Below, one piece after another: positions 27,034 through 34,097 of a DNA stretch of 34,097 nucleotides. The DNA lies in assembly GCA_044224215.1 (NCBI GenBank), contig JBGAKX010000042.1, positions 1 to 34,097 on the forward strand. Direction: 5' to 3'. Origin of the DNA: DAOMFM01 sp035429825. GTDB lineage: Bacteria > Acidobacteriota > Blastocatellia > UBA7656 > JADIYM01. The notes under the pieces were generated by a model, which worked only from the letters and a program-made list of their open reading frames with translations, was not told the origin of the DNA and did not search any database. Both the position numbers and the translations under genes were made by a program. Positions within the stretch are counted from its first letter, which is position 1. Each line of letters starts with the position of its first letter.

Positions 27034-28242
27034 ATGAACCTGTCGACGATCCGCAGAGCGCTGCTCGCACTCTCGTTGATTGCGGCGACGTCGTTGTCGG
27101 TCGCCGCCGCGTCCGCCACGGTCACCGTCCGGATCGACATGCGCGGGCCCATCCGCGACGGGTGGTTCGATCCGGCGACCGAGACCGTTGGACTGCGTGG
27201 CGGCACGCCGCCGTTGTCGTGGGGCGTGACGCTTCCCGCGACCGATCCGGACCGCGACGGCATCTACGTCGCGAAAGTTCGATTTGACCGACCCAGTGGG
27301 CGATCCGCGTTCGTCTCGTACAAGTTCAAGGTTGACGGAACGGACAATCGAACGACGGGTGGGAGAGCGACGGCAACCGTCCATTGCCGCTCACGTCGCC
27401 CCGGTCGACGTTAACACGCGCATTCAACGCCGCCGGGCCGGACTTTCCACAGACGCTCGCCACGCCCACAATCAATATCGCGATTTTGCTTCGAAGTACG
27501 TTTCGCCGAGGACCGTGACGCGTGCGCCATATACTCCAGGTACGCAGCCGCCACAGCGTCAGAACAGTGCTCTACCTGCGCGACGGTCAGAATCATGTTC
27601 GACGCCAGAGTTGTTACGGCGCCGAATGGCAGGTCGACGAGACCGCCGTGAGATTGATCCGTTCTCGCCGGATCGCGCCAGTCATCATCGTCGGCGTCGC
27701 AAGCACGCCGGACCACCGTGTTGCCGACTACGCCCCTGGCCATTACCGCGCGCGCCCAGGCCAGTTCCGTGCCCGCTGACCGCGGCGGGTCTGCCGATGC
27801 ATACGGACGATTCCTCGTCGAGGAGTTGAAGCCCTTTATCGACCGCACGTTCCGCACGATGCCGGACGCGATGCACACAGGGCTTGCGGGCTCGTCGCTC
27901 GGCGGCCTCGTCACGATGTACCTCGGCCTGAAGTACCCGGGGACCTTTGGCAGGCTCGCCATCGTGTCACCCTCGGTGTGGTGGGACGATCACTTCATCG
28001 TGAAGCAGGTGGGTTTGCTCGACACCAGGCCGCCGGAGCGGATCTGGCTCGACATCGGTACGTCCGAGAGTCCTGAGGCCGCCCCTGACGCACGACTGCT
28101 GCGCGACGCGCTCGTCGCCAAGGGGTGGGCGCTGGGGAACGACCTCCAGTACCTCGAAGTGGAAGGCGGCACGCACGACGAATCCGCGTGGGCCACACGC
28201 TTTGGCCAGGCGCTCCGGTTTCTGTTTCCGCCGCCACGCTGA
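27034..28242 (+). pseudogene. Exported esterase with N-terminal beta-sandwich domain, frame-disrupted
   Basis: About 400 residues after reconstruction. It starts at ATG 27034 (GAGG 6 bases upstream), 28 bases behind guaB, so it is probably in the same transcript. A signal peptide (LLALSLIAATSLSVAAASA) leads into an immunoglobulin-like/CBM-like domain (VRIDMRGPIRDGWFDPATE to VSYKFKVDGTDN, then NDGWESDGNRPLPL). The second part is a PF00756-type esterase: TVLYLRDGQN, CYGAEWQVDETAVRLI, APVIIVGVASTPD, the nucleophile elbow HTGLAGSSLGGLV, and GTHDESAWATRF near the end, with the likely catalytic His. The frame changes near 27350, 27515, 27595, 27615 and 27740. Only the last 175 codons are cleanly open. 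Similar fused esterases act on siderophores or plant ester bonds; the substrate here is unknown. Confidence 0.7.
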
Positions 28243-28323
28243 GCACCGGACGATAGTCGGCCAAATCCGGCGGCGCTCGCGTACAACCCACGCCGGTGTA
28301 TCATTCGTAAGAACCTGAAGCGT

Positions 28324-28351
28324 AACGGGTTTCGGATGACGACCACCCGTT
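28324..28351. repeat. Small inverted repeat upstream of the lipid kinase
   Basis: AACGGGT (28324-28330) and ACCCGTT (28345-28351) are perfect inverted copies 14 bases apart, 26 bases before the kinase start. Could be an operator or part of a leader hairpin; no T-run follows. Nothing else is seen in the 135-base gap. Confidence 0.3.
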
Positions 28352-28377
28352 GGCACACCAGTTGACTTAGGACGGCC

Positions 28378-29316
28378 GTGGGAATGTCGCGACGTACCGC
28401 CGCACTCATCTTCAATCCGCGCGCTGGATCGCATCGGCGCCGCGACTTTGCGACCGAGGTTGAGACCGTGGCGTGTGCGTTGTCGCGCGCCGGCATCGAC
28501 GCGATCCAGTCGCCGACGTCGGGGCCCAACTCGGCCACCGACCTCGCACGGCGGCACGTTGCCGACGGCGTCGACATTGTCATCGCCGCCGGGGGCGACG
28601 GAACGCTCAACGAAGTGCTGCAGGGAATGGCCGGCTCTGCAACCCCGCTCGCAATCTGGCCGGCCGGAACGGCGAATGTCCTCGCTCGTGAGCTTGGCCT
28701 CTCCACCGAAATCGACGACGTCGTGGAGACCGTCGCGCACGGCAGGCCGTTGCGCATTGCGATCGGAAAGGCGGGCGACCGATATTTCTTTCTGATGGCT
28801 GGAATCGGGCTCGATGCAGCGATCATCCGCGACGTGCGAGCCGGATTGAAGGCGACGCTTGGCGAAGGCGCGTTCTGGCTCGTCGGTCTGGCGAAGTTCT
28901 TCTCCGCCGCGCCCGAGCCCTTCGTCGTCGATATTGACGGCACACAGTACGACGCGGGCTTCGTCGCAATCGGCAATGCGTCGCGTTACGGCGGTAGCCT
29001 GTCGCTGACGCCGGACGCGCGAATCGACGAGCCTGTGCTCGACGTGTGTATCTTTCCGCCGAAAACACTTGCCATCAGTTACGTTCCGAACCTGATCGCC
29101 TGCATGACCGGAGATCCGACACGTTTCGGCGACGTCACGTACCTCAAGACCGACGCGCTTCGCGCGAGCAGCGCCGACGGGGAGCGTCCGTGGGTGCAGG
29201 TCGACGGCGAGGTCATCGGACAGTTGCCGATGGAGTTTCGTTCTGTGCCTGACGCATTGACCGTGATGATCCCCGCAGCGGCCAACTGTCCTGTTTCCGT
29301 CGAGTCAAAGGAGTGA
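28378..29316 (+). CDS. Diacylglycerol-kinase-like lipid kinase (YegS/BmrU family)
   Basis: A 312-residue kinase that phosphorylates a lipid such as diacylglycerol or sphingoid base at the inner membrane face. The catalytic domain has FNPRAGSHRRR near residue 13, the nucleotide-binding AAGGDGTLNEVLQGM near 73-87 and GTANVLARELGL near 100. The C-terminal beta-sandwich has FFLMAGIGLDA, AIGNASRYGGS and the late VQVDGEVIGQLPMEF, all family-typical. The GTG at 28378 has AGGA 5 bases upstream; the ATG at 28384 is an alternative two codons later. The stop is 8 bases before the TPR gene start, so the two form an operon. Confidence 0.93.
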   Translation: MGMSRRTAALIFNPRAGSHRRRDFATEVETVACALSRAGIDAIQSPTSGPNSATDLARRHVADGVDIVIAAGGDGTLNEVLQGMAGSATPLAIWPAGTANVLARELGLSTEIDDVVETVAHGRPLRIAIGKAGDRYFFLMAGIGLDAAIIRDVRAGLKATLGEGAFWLVGLAKFFSAAPEPFVVDIDGTQYDAGFVAIGNASRYGGSLSLTPDARIDEPVLDVCIFPPKTLAISYVPNLIACMTGDPTRFGDVTYLKTDALRASSADGERPWVQVDGEVIGQLPMEFRSVPDALTVMIPAAANCPVSVESKE

Positions 29317-29324
29317 GATCGCAC

Positions 29325-30593
29325 ATGCACCGGACCCTGCTCGTCGCCATGTACTTGCTGTGCGCGTTGATGCCGGCCCGCGCGACGGCACAAACGGCTT
29401 CGGCAACCGGCAAAGCCGCACCGCCGGCTGCCCCGGCAACCTCCGTGGCGGACGAGGTCGAACGACTCCGCGTTGCCGGATTCAACGCGATCTTTTCACT
29501 CGACTACAGCGGCGCAGCCAAGGCATTCAACGAGCTGATCAAGACGGCGCCCGACCTGCCCCAGGGCTATTTGTACCGGGCGACGAACACGTGGCTGAAG
29601 GTGCTCTACGACAAGCGCCTGCTGTCGACGAGCCTCTATTCGAACGACGAGTTCTTTGAGCAGAAGGAGAAGACGGTCGAGCCGGCCGTTGACCAGGCAT
29701 TCCGAAAGGACCTCGACAAGGCCATTGCGCTCGCGGAGGCCCGCCTGAAGACGAATCCGAACGATATCGACGCGATGTACTTTCTCGGCGCATCGCACGG
29801 CGTGCTCGCGGGATACGAAGCGTCCATGGCGCGGGCGTTCATGTCCGCGCTCAGCCACGGGGGGAAGGCCGTCGATCTGCACGAGAAGGTTCTCAAGCTC
29901 GATCCGAAGTACGCCGACGCCTACCTGACGGTAGGGACGTACCATTTCGTCGTGGGAAGCCTCCCGTTTGTCGTGAAGACGCTCGCGGCGATCGGCGGTG
30001 TTCGCGGATCGAAGCGGCAAGGGATCACCGAGCTCGAGCGCGTCGCGTCCGACGGGAAGCGAGCAAACGACGACGCTCGAACGATCCTCATCGGTCTGTA
30101 TGCGCGCGAGAAGCGGCTTCCGGATTCGCTCGCCGTGATCCGTACACTCAAGGCCAAGTACCCGCTCAACTATGTCCTCGCCCTCGAGGAGGCGAACGTG
30201 CTAGCCAAGATGAAGCGCTACGACGAGGCGTTCGCGGCGTACGACGCGCTTCTCTCCTCGCAGCGCGTAAATGCGGAGGCAAAGGACTTTGTCGCCTATG
30301 CCTACGCCGAGGCGCTCCGGGAGAGCGGACACAACGAGAAGGCGATTGCCATTTACGGGATCGTCTGGACCTGGCAAGGCGCCGATCCGGACCTTGTGAC
30401 ACTTGCGCGGCTCGGCGCGGGTCAGTGCCACGATGTCCTCGGCCAGCGCGACCAGGCGCTCGCTCAGTATCGTATGGTGCTGCGGCGCGCCGACATCCTG
30501 GACTCGCGCAAGCGCGCCGAGGAGTTCACCAAGAAGCCCTACTCGCCGTCGTCGCCGATCGCGTCGACCGGACACGACTGGAGCGCCTCGTAA
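29325..30593 (+). CDS. Exported tetratricopeptide-repeat protein
   Basis: 422 residues from ATG 29325, with AAGGAG at the end of the kinase gene 11 bases upstream. A signal peptide (MHRTLLVAMYLLCALMPARATA) is followed by an Ala/Pro linker. TPR-like helices then run to the end, for example the FNAIFSLDYSGAAKAFNELIK hairpin around residues 50-70 and the later EANVLAKMKRYDEAFAAYDAL and ESGHNEKAIAIYG. It should be a periplasmic scaffold; no enzymatic site. The last 18 codons run antisense through the ferredoxin 3' end (55 bases of overlap), so the terminal residues may not be conserved. In an operon with the lipid kinase. Confidence 0.85.
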   Translation: MHRTLLVAMYLLCALMPARATAQTASATGKAAPPAAPATSVADEVERLRVAGFNAIFSLDYSGAAKAFNELIKTAPDLPQGYLYRATNTWLKVLYDKRLLSTSLYSNDEFFEQKEKTVEPAVDQAFRKDLDKAIALAEARLKTNPNDIDAMYFLGASHGVLAGYEASMARAFMSALSHGGKAVDLHEKVLKLDPKYADAYLTVGTYHFVVGSLPFVVKTLAAIGGVRGSKRQGITELERVASDGKRANDDARTILIGLYAREKRLPDSLAVIRTLKAKYPLNYVLALEEANVLAKMKRYDEAFAAYDALLSSQRVNAEAKDFVAYAYAEALRESGHNEKAIAIYGIVWTWQGADPDLVTLARLGAGQCHDVLGQRDQALAQYRMVLRRADILDSRKRAEEFTKKPYSPSSPIASTGHDWSAS

Positions 30594-30772
30594 CAGAGCT
30601 CGAGGTCCTCGGGCGTCGCGGGTTGCGCGAAGACGTACGAATACCCGTCGTCATCATTGCGCATGAAGAAATCGGGCGCGGTGTCGCGGCAGACATCGCA
30701 ATCGATGCACTGCGTGTCGACATAGAACGCACCTGGGGCATTCGAGGGTTGTTTGTCTGTTTTGTCCGCCAT
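30539..30772 (-). CDS. Small 4Fe-4S ferredoxin
   Basis: A 77-residue electron carrier. CIDCDVC near residue 23 gives three ligands, and the Cys of SCPVDAIGDDG near the end gives the fourth, so one [4Fe-4S] cluster is expected. The usual fourth Cys of the first motif is Ala (RDTAPDFF), which removes the second cluster of the classic two-cluster type. Acidic, cytoplasmic. It starts at ATG 30772; AGGT lies close before it. A good TTGACA promoter stands upstream. Its end overlaps the convergent TPR gene by 55 bases. The redox partner is unknown, and no oxidoreductase stands next to it. Confidence 0.93.
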   Translation of the reverse strand: MADKTDKQPSNAPGAFYVDTQCIDCDVCRDTAPDFFMRNDDDGYSYVFAQPATPEDLELCYEALQSCPVDAIGDDGE

Positions 30773-30790
30773 GACCTACAGGGACGATGG

Positions 30791-30820
30791 ATTCTCGTGG
30801 CCGCGTCGGCCGTTTGTCAA
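30791..30820 (-). promoter_or_regulatory. Ferredoxin promoter
   Basis: A perfect TTGACA (30820-30815), an 18-base spacer and GAGAAT (30796-30791; four of six) stand 18 bases before the ferredoxin ATG, giving a leader of about 11 bases. Confidence 0.5.
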
Positions 30821-30900
30821 CGGCTTACCCCGAAGCACACGGCCTGTGGTAGCATCGGAGACGCCCGGCAGGTGATTCAAAGGCGAACCGGGGGGCCGAT

Positions 30901-32064
30901 ATGGCGCGAAAATTCAGCCGCAGTCGCCGTTTTGCACCTTCGACCGAACGAGCTCTTTACAAGGACCAGCAGCTCTCTGGACGCCACATCGATCGCACCG
31001 ACCTGATGGATGCGATTCGCGGTGGCGAAGACAGCCATCTCGAATTCAAGGTCCGGTTTTCGAACCCCGAAAAGCTCGCCGCCGGCATCTGCGCACTCGC
31101 AAACAGCGGGGGCGTCTGGGCGCGAATCGACAAGGTCGCGTTCGACTCGGGTCTGCGTCTCGTGGTCATCGAAGTCGAGAGTCGTCGCGCCCCGCATCAC
31201 ACCAGCGAAGGGCGCTACTTCATTCGTGAGGGGTCGACGAAGCGCGAAGCCACCGGCGCCGAAATCGCCGAACTGTACCGCGGCCGCACGGGCGCGCGCG
31301 GATTTGAGGATGCGCCGTTGCTGACGTCGCACATCGACTCGGACGTCGACGAGGGCGCGCTGTGGAGCTATCTGCGCGACCTTTGTGGCGCGGCGCTCGA
31401 GGTTGGCGAGGACTACCCGACGGCGTCGCTGCTCACCGACCTTCGACTGGCCACGCGGTACGGCGACGGGCTGGTTCCAACGACTGCCGGGATACTGTTG
31501 TTCGGCAAGAGCGCCGCAGTCGCCCGTCGCATTCCGCACGCAAAGGTCGCCGCGCGTCGCGTGACGGGGGGCGATAGTGATCGACAGACGGTGGAGGAGG
31601 TCGAGTTTGCAGGCAGCCTGGCCGCGGTCTACGACCGCCTGCTGCAGTTCATCGAACGGTACGCCGATCTGTGGGACGCGCGTCCTCGAAGGCGCGGCGA
31701 CGATCCGGTGGCCGCTCGTCCGTATCTTCCGCGGAAACCGGTGCTCGAAGCCATCGCGAACGCGCTCGTGCATCGCGACTATGCGCAGCTCGCGCCGATC
31801 AGCGTGACGCTGCGCGACGACGGGCTTGAAATCGCAAATCCTGCGCCGGCAGCCGGGCTGTCGCGTCGATCGTTGCGTGTCGGATTGCGCGAGGCGACGA
31901 ATCCGCGACTCAAGGGCGTGTTCGAGAGCGCGGCGTACGGAATCGAACACGTGGACGGCGGAATACCGATGATGCTGAACGTCACGAGGGAGTTCGCGCG
32001 ACGGGACCAGCTTCGAATCAGCATTGGACCGGAAGGGTTCCGTGTCGACATTCCAACCTGCTAG
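30901..32064 (+). CDS. AlbA_2/Schlafen-type ATP-binding transcriptional regulator, core segment missing
   Basis: 387 residues. After a basic N-terminus, DSHLEFKVRF and LAAGICALANSGG mark the start of an AlbA_2 (Schlafen-type) domain, and LRLVVIEVESRRAPHHTSEG with RYFIREGSTKREA marks its end. Between ANSGG and VWARIDKVAF the expected stretch with the (L/I)IGVDD(D/N)G strand-turn, about 30-45 residues, is absent. The C-terminal half resembles the HATPase_c_4-like part of these regulators (LPRKPVLEAIANALVHRDYA, then GLEIANPAP). No winged-helix tail is obvious. GGGG lies shortly before the ATG at 30901. It is divergent from ferredoxin and ends 3 bases before the convergent DUF4388 gene. Function inferred from the family only: DNA-binding regulation. 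Confidence 0.75.
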   Translation: MARKFSRSRRFAPSTERALYKDQQLSGRHIDRTDLMDAIRGGEDSHLEFKVRFSNPEKLAAGICALANSGGVWARIDKVAFDSGLRLVVIEVESRRAPHHTSEGRYFIREGSTKREATGAEIAELYRGRTGARGFEDAPLLTSHIDSDVDEGALWSYLRDLCGAALEVGEDYPTASLLTDLRLATRYGDGLVPTTAGILLFGKSAAVARRIPHAKVAARRVTGGDSDRQTVEEVEFAGSLAAVYDRLLQFIERYADLWDARPRRRGDDPVAARPYLPRKPVLEAIANALVHRDYAQLAPISVTLRDDGLEIANPAPAAGLSRRSLRVGLREATNPRLKGVFESAAYGIEHVDGGIPMMLNVTREFARRDQLRISIGPEGFRVDIPTC

Positions 32065-32067
32065 GAC

Positions 32068-33261
32068 TCAGTCGAAGTAGGTGAACAGCGAGTCCTTGAG
32101 CGGATTCGTCGAGTAATCCTGGCTGGCTGGCGCCGGGCCGTCCGCCTGTTCCTCGTCGACCGTCTTGAGAATTTCGAGCAGGAATCCGGTGTTCGTGGCC
32201 AGCCGGAACTCGTCGGGAGGGAGGCGAGTCGTGATGACCACGCGGAACGGCGCCTCCTGGATCAGGAATACCTTGCGCGCGGCCTCGAGCCCCTCGAGCA
32301 GTCCGAAGCGCGCTGCAACGATGCGCCCCGCCTCGAAAAACACGACACCAAGCTCGTTGTGAATCGTGATGTCGAGCCTGCCGGTAAGGCTATTTGACTC
32401 AACCATTTGAACAATATCGAACTGGGTGATCCGACCCAGGGTGCCGCTGAGGAACACCTCGCCTCCGTACGAAACGACGCCTTCCGCGAGATCCTCGAAC
32501 GATCGCTCGGCGAGCGCAACCGTGTCGATGAGGGCCTCGGGGTGCTCTTCGGGCGGCGTCGGCTGGAAAGCGAGCGGCAGCTCCTCGAACGAGCGATGTG
32601 CCTCGTGAGGCCGATGGCCGTTTCCATTCCCATTCCCGTTCCCGTTTCCGTTCCCGTTGGTCTTCGGCATTCCGAACGACGGATCGATCACCGAATGGCG
32701 CAGCGGCGTCGTCGAGGCGGCAGTCCGCAGCGGTGCAGTGGAGGGCTTTCTGACCGATTCCACGCGAATTTCGAGCTCGGAGCGCACAGCGGCGCCAATC
32801 GGGCCGAGCTGCGGCAACGCTCGAACGTATCCAGCCGCGGCCGTTACGTGGCCCTCGGCGATGTAGAGCTCGACCACCTGGTGGCACGCCCGAGCAGCGC
32901 TTTCGTAGTTGCCGAGCTCGCCGTACAAGGTCGCCAGCTCACGGTAAATCTTTGCTCGATAGGGGCATCCGAGCAATTCAAGCTTGCGGCAGTAGTACGC
33001 GGTATCGCTGACGTCTCGTCGGTGTCGGTAGATCAGCGCAAGCGCGGTGAACTGCTCGCAGGCCTTCTCGCGGTCGCCCTCGAGTTCGTAATGGGCTCCA
33101 AGCTGATTCAGGAGGCTCGTATTTTCGGGATCGGAGGCGAGTTTTCTCTTGAGCGACGCGAGGGCGTACTGCCGCTTCCAGCCGGCGAGAAGGAACCTGA
33201 CCCTCGCCAGAGGGCTTGATGACGTTTGATCGTTCGACGCGTACGTGGCGTTGGGGTGCAT
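32068..33261 (-). CDS. TPR plus DUF4388 protein
   Basis: 397 residues, cytoplasmic. The N-terminal 170 residues are TPR-like helices (KRKLASDPENTSLLNQLGAH, ELATLYGELGNYESAARACH). A low-complexity linker follows with seven Asn-Gly repeats (about 200-214). The C-terminal domain of about 130 residues (EVFLSGTLGRITQFDIVQMV, SLTGRLDI, VVFFEAGRIVAARFG) is DUF4388, also called PATAN, often found in signalling proteins of gliding and predatory bacteria and thought to mediate protein contacts. The ATG at 33261 is the only good start; no strong Shine-Dalgarno. The tail ends FTYFD. The 201 bases upstream (33262-33462) hold no gene. Confidence 0.88.
   Translation of the reverse strand: MHPNATYASNDQTSSSPLARVRFLLAGWKRQYALASLKRKLASDPENTSLLNQLGAHYELEGDREKACEQFTALALIYRHRRDVSDTAYYCRKLELLGCPYRAKIYRELATLYGELGNYESAARACHQVVELYIAEGHVTAAAGYVRALPQLGPIGAAVRSELEIRVESVRKPSTAPLRTAASTTPLRHSVIDPSFGMPKTNGNGNGNGNGNGNGHRPHEAHRSFEELPLAFQPTPPEEHPEALIDTVALAERSFEDLAEGVVSYGGEVFLSGTLGRITQFDIVQMVESNSLTGRLDITIHNELGVVFFEAGRIVAARFGLLEGLEAARKVFLIQEAPFRVVITTRLPPDEFRLATNTGFLLEILKTVDEEQADGPAPASQDYSTNPLKDSLFTYFD
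32617..32658. repeat. Hexanucleotide-type (Asn-Gly)7 microsatellite
   Basis: Seven tandem AAY-GGN codon pairs (42 bases) inside the DUF4388 gene, read on the minus strand. The third bases vary, so it is an imperfect repeat. It codes for a flexible linker between the TPR and DUF4388 parts and may change length by slippage in steps of six bases without loss of frame. Confidence 0.85.
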
Positions 33262-33462
33262 GCCGTATGCCGCGCCTTTTCAGGCAGTTACAGGGGCAGT
33301 TGTCTCGTCTGATACCACCGGACAGCCTTTCTGGCCTGCTCGATGAACCCGTTATTCCTGCGAAGTTCTCCCGTGTGGACCTCGCATACACCCCTTTGAT
33401 CGGCAAAAGCGCCCCGGGGCTTTAATACTTGATGTACTACGAGCCTGGGATTCGACGAGGAT

Positions 33463-33738
33463 TTACGGGATCCGGGGAGCGTCGTCGGTGGCGATCTTGA
33501 AGCGGTGCTGGCGCATGAGGTCCCTGGCGGCAGCTGCGTCGCGGACAGCGACGTAGAAAAACGCTCCAACACGCTCCGAGCGGAAGATCAGGCCGCTGCG
33601 GTAGCTATCGGTCTCGACCGCGTAGTCAAAGCCGCGTTCGGTCAGTAGCGCCTCGAGCTTGAGCGATCCGCGAAGGGTCGACCCGATGTGGATCAGGACG
33701 ATATCGGTATCGTCAAAGAACTCGGGCTTCTGGCGCAT
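33463..33738 (-). CDS. Small protein of unknown function
   Basis: 91 residues from ATG 33738. The frame is open back to 33999, but that part lies opposite ruvB. The protein IVLIHIGSTLRGSLKLEALL-TERGFDYAVE... has the beta-alpha-beta look of DUF2007-like signal-transducing proteins, in which a sequence LLEAEGI follows strand one; this is resemblance only. TAGACT lies 8 bases before the ATG and may be a -10 box; GAAGG is 2 bases before it. Divergent from ruvB with 81 bases between. Confidence 0.65.
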   Translation of the reverse strand: MRQKPEFFDDTDIVLIHIGSTLRGSLKLEALLTERGFDYAVETDSYRSGLIFRSERVGAFFYVAVRDAAAARDLMRQHRFKIATDDAPRIP

Positions 33739-33782
33739 GGCCTTCGAGTCTACCTCAATTGTGCCGGCTGGTGACCGCACCT

Positions 33783-33812
33783 TTGACGCGGTCCTCCGGT
33801 GTCTGCAATAGT
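33783..33812 (+). promoter_or_regulatory. ruvB promoter, predicted leaderless
   Basis: TTGACG (33783-33788; five of six), an 18-base spacer and AATAGT (33807-33812; four of six) are followed 7 bases later by the ruvB ATG. No Shine-Dalgarno lies between. It suggests ruvB is transcribed from its own promoter rather than only with ruvA. Confidence 0.45.
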
Positions 33813-33819
33813 GAACGCC

Positions 33820-34097
33820 ATGACCGAACGCGCCGGGAATCCACTCGTCGAGCGCGCGTCGAGCGGCAGCGACGAGCTCGCGTACGAACAGACGCTGCGT
33901 CCAAAGCGGCTCCGCGAATACATCGGGCAGATGAAGGTGACGGGGAATCTCGGCATCTTCGTGAAGGCGGCGCTCGGTCGCGGCGAGGCACTCGATCACA
34001 CGCTCCTGTACGGCCCGCCCGGGCTCGGCAAGACGACGCTCGCTGTCATCATTGCGAACGAGATGGGTGCGGATCTGAAGTCGACGTCGGGCCCGGT
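33820..34097 (+). CDS. ruvB: Holliday junction branch-migration ATPase RuvB (3' end cut by the window)
   Basis: Only the first 92 codons are in the window. The N-terminus has the RuvB signature YEQTLRPKRLREYIGQ, then LGRGEALDHTLLYGPPGLGKTT with the Walker A lysine, then the ANEMG...STSGP segment that follows in RuvB. RuvB is the hexameric motor that, with RuvA, drives branch migration of Holliday junctions. The ATG at 33820 is chosen from the promoter spacing; a GTG at 33811 is in frame. No ruvA or ruvC stands upstream, which is unlike the usual ruvCAB or ruvAB order. Confidence 0.95.
   Translation, partial: MTERAGNPLVERASSGSDELAYEQTLRPKRLREYIGQMKVTGNLGIFVKAALGRGEALDHTLLYGPPGLGKTTLAVIIANEMGADLKSTSGP

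Noticed and set aside
30166..30593. Open frames opposite the 3' half of the TPR gene
   Set aside because: Compositional shadows; the sense strand has TPR helices and a signal peptide.
33406..33423. Hairpin AAAGC/GCTTT around GCCCCGGGGC as terminator of the small gene at 33463-33738
   Set aside because: Stem of five pairs, short T-run and an internal palindrome; too weak to call.
1..34097. CRISPR arrays, tRNA or rRNA genes, insertion sequences, phage or toxin-antitoxin modules
   Set aside because: Read on both strands; no spaced direct repeats, transposase motifs, cloverleaf-like ends or typical gene pairs were found. Small degenerate cases could be missed by eye.

Overview
The window is a 34.1-kb piece of a high-GC, Gram-negative-like bacterial chromosome. 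It most resembles Acidobacteriota, which is an inference from the VWFA-type secreted protein, the Gly-zipper/Gly-rich protein behind it, the DUF11/FG-GAP-like and BNR-propeller secreted proteins, and the small three-plus-one-Cys ferredoxin. No 16S rRNA, tRNA, CRISPR array, transposase or phage gene is visible, so this looks like ordinary chromosome rather than a mobile island.

Layout. 1-4.3 kb: a very large secreted protein with an extreme codon bias, two stacked terminators and a short ATCTGCG-type repeat. 4.3-8.2 kb: guaA (-), a PQQ-type beta-propeller (+), an alkyladenine DNA glycosylase (-) and an FmdB zinc ribbon (+). 8.2-10.9 kb: a secreted VWFA-like protein, a Gly-zipper/Gly-rich secreted protein and a tiny membrane protein (+). 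10.9-18.2 kb: a minus-strand run of penicillin acylase, thpR, malQ and an Asp-box propeller. 18.3-21.2 kb: a GAF-PAS-coiled-coil-receiver-like sensor coupled by an ATGA overlap to an isoaspartyl peptidase. 21.2-24 kb: a methyltransferase with a small unknown protein (-), and a GlcD-type flavin oxidase (+). 24-28.2 kb: a DUF11 plus five-repeat secreted protein (-), then guaB and a fused-domain esterase (+). 28.4-34.1 kb: a diacylglycerol-kinase-like lipid kinase, a TPR protein, a ferredoxin (-), an AlbA_2/Schlafen-type regulator, a DUF4388/TPR protein (-), a small unknown protein (-) and the start of ruvB (+). Both GMP-branch enzymes, guaA and guaB, lie in the window but 20 kb apart. No gene-free stretch exceeds 300 bases.

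Two patterns cut across the genes. First, about a dozen genes are broken by one-base frame changes, while the genes between them are intact. Conserved protein sequence continues on both sides of each break, and the essential-type gene guaB is among those hit. Patchy consensus error is therefore the likeliest cause, though real decay cannot be excluded. For these genes I give the reconstructed span. Second, guaA, the PQQ propeller, the glycosylase, the methyltransferase and ruvB each have a sigma70-like promoter with an 18-base spacer whose -10 box lies only 6-10 bases before the start codon, with little or no Shine-Dalgarno. This predicts leaderless or nearly leaderless mRNAs.
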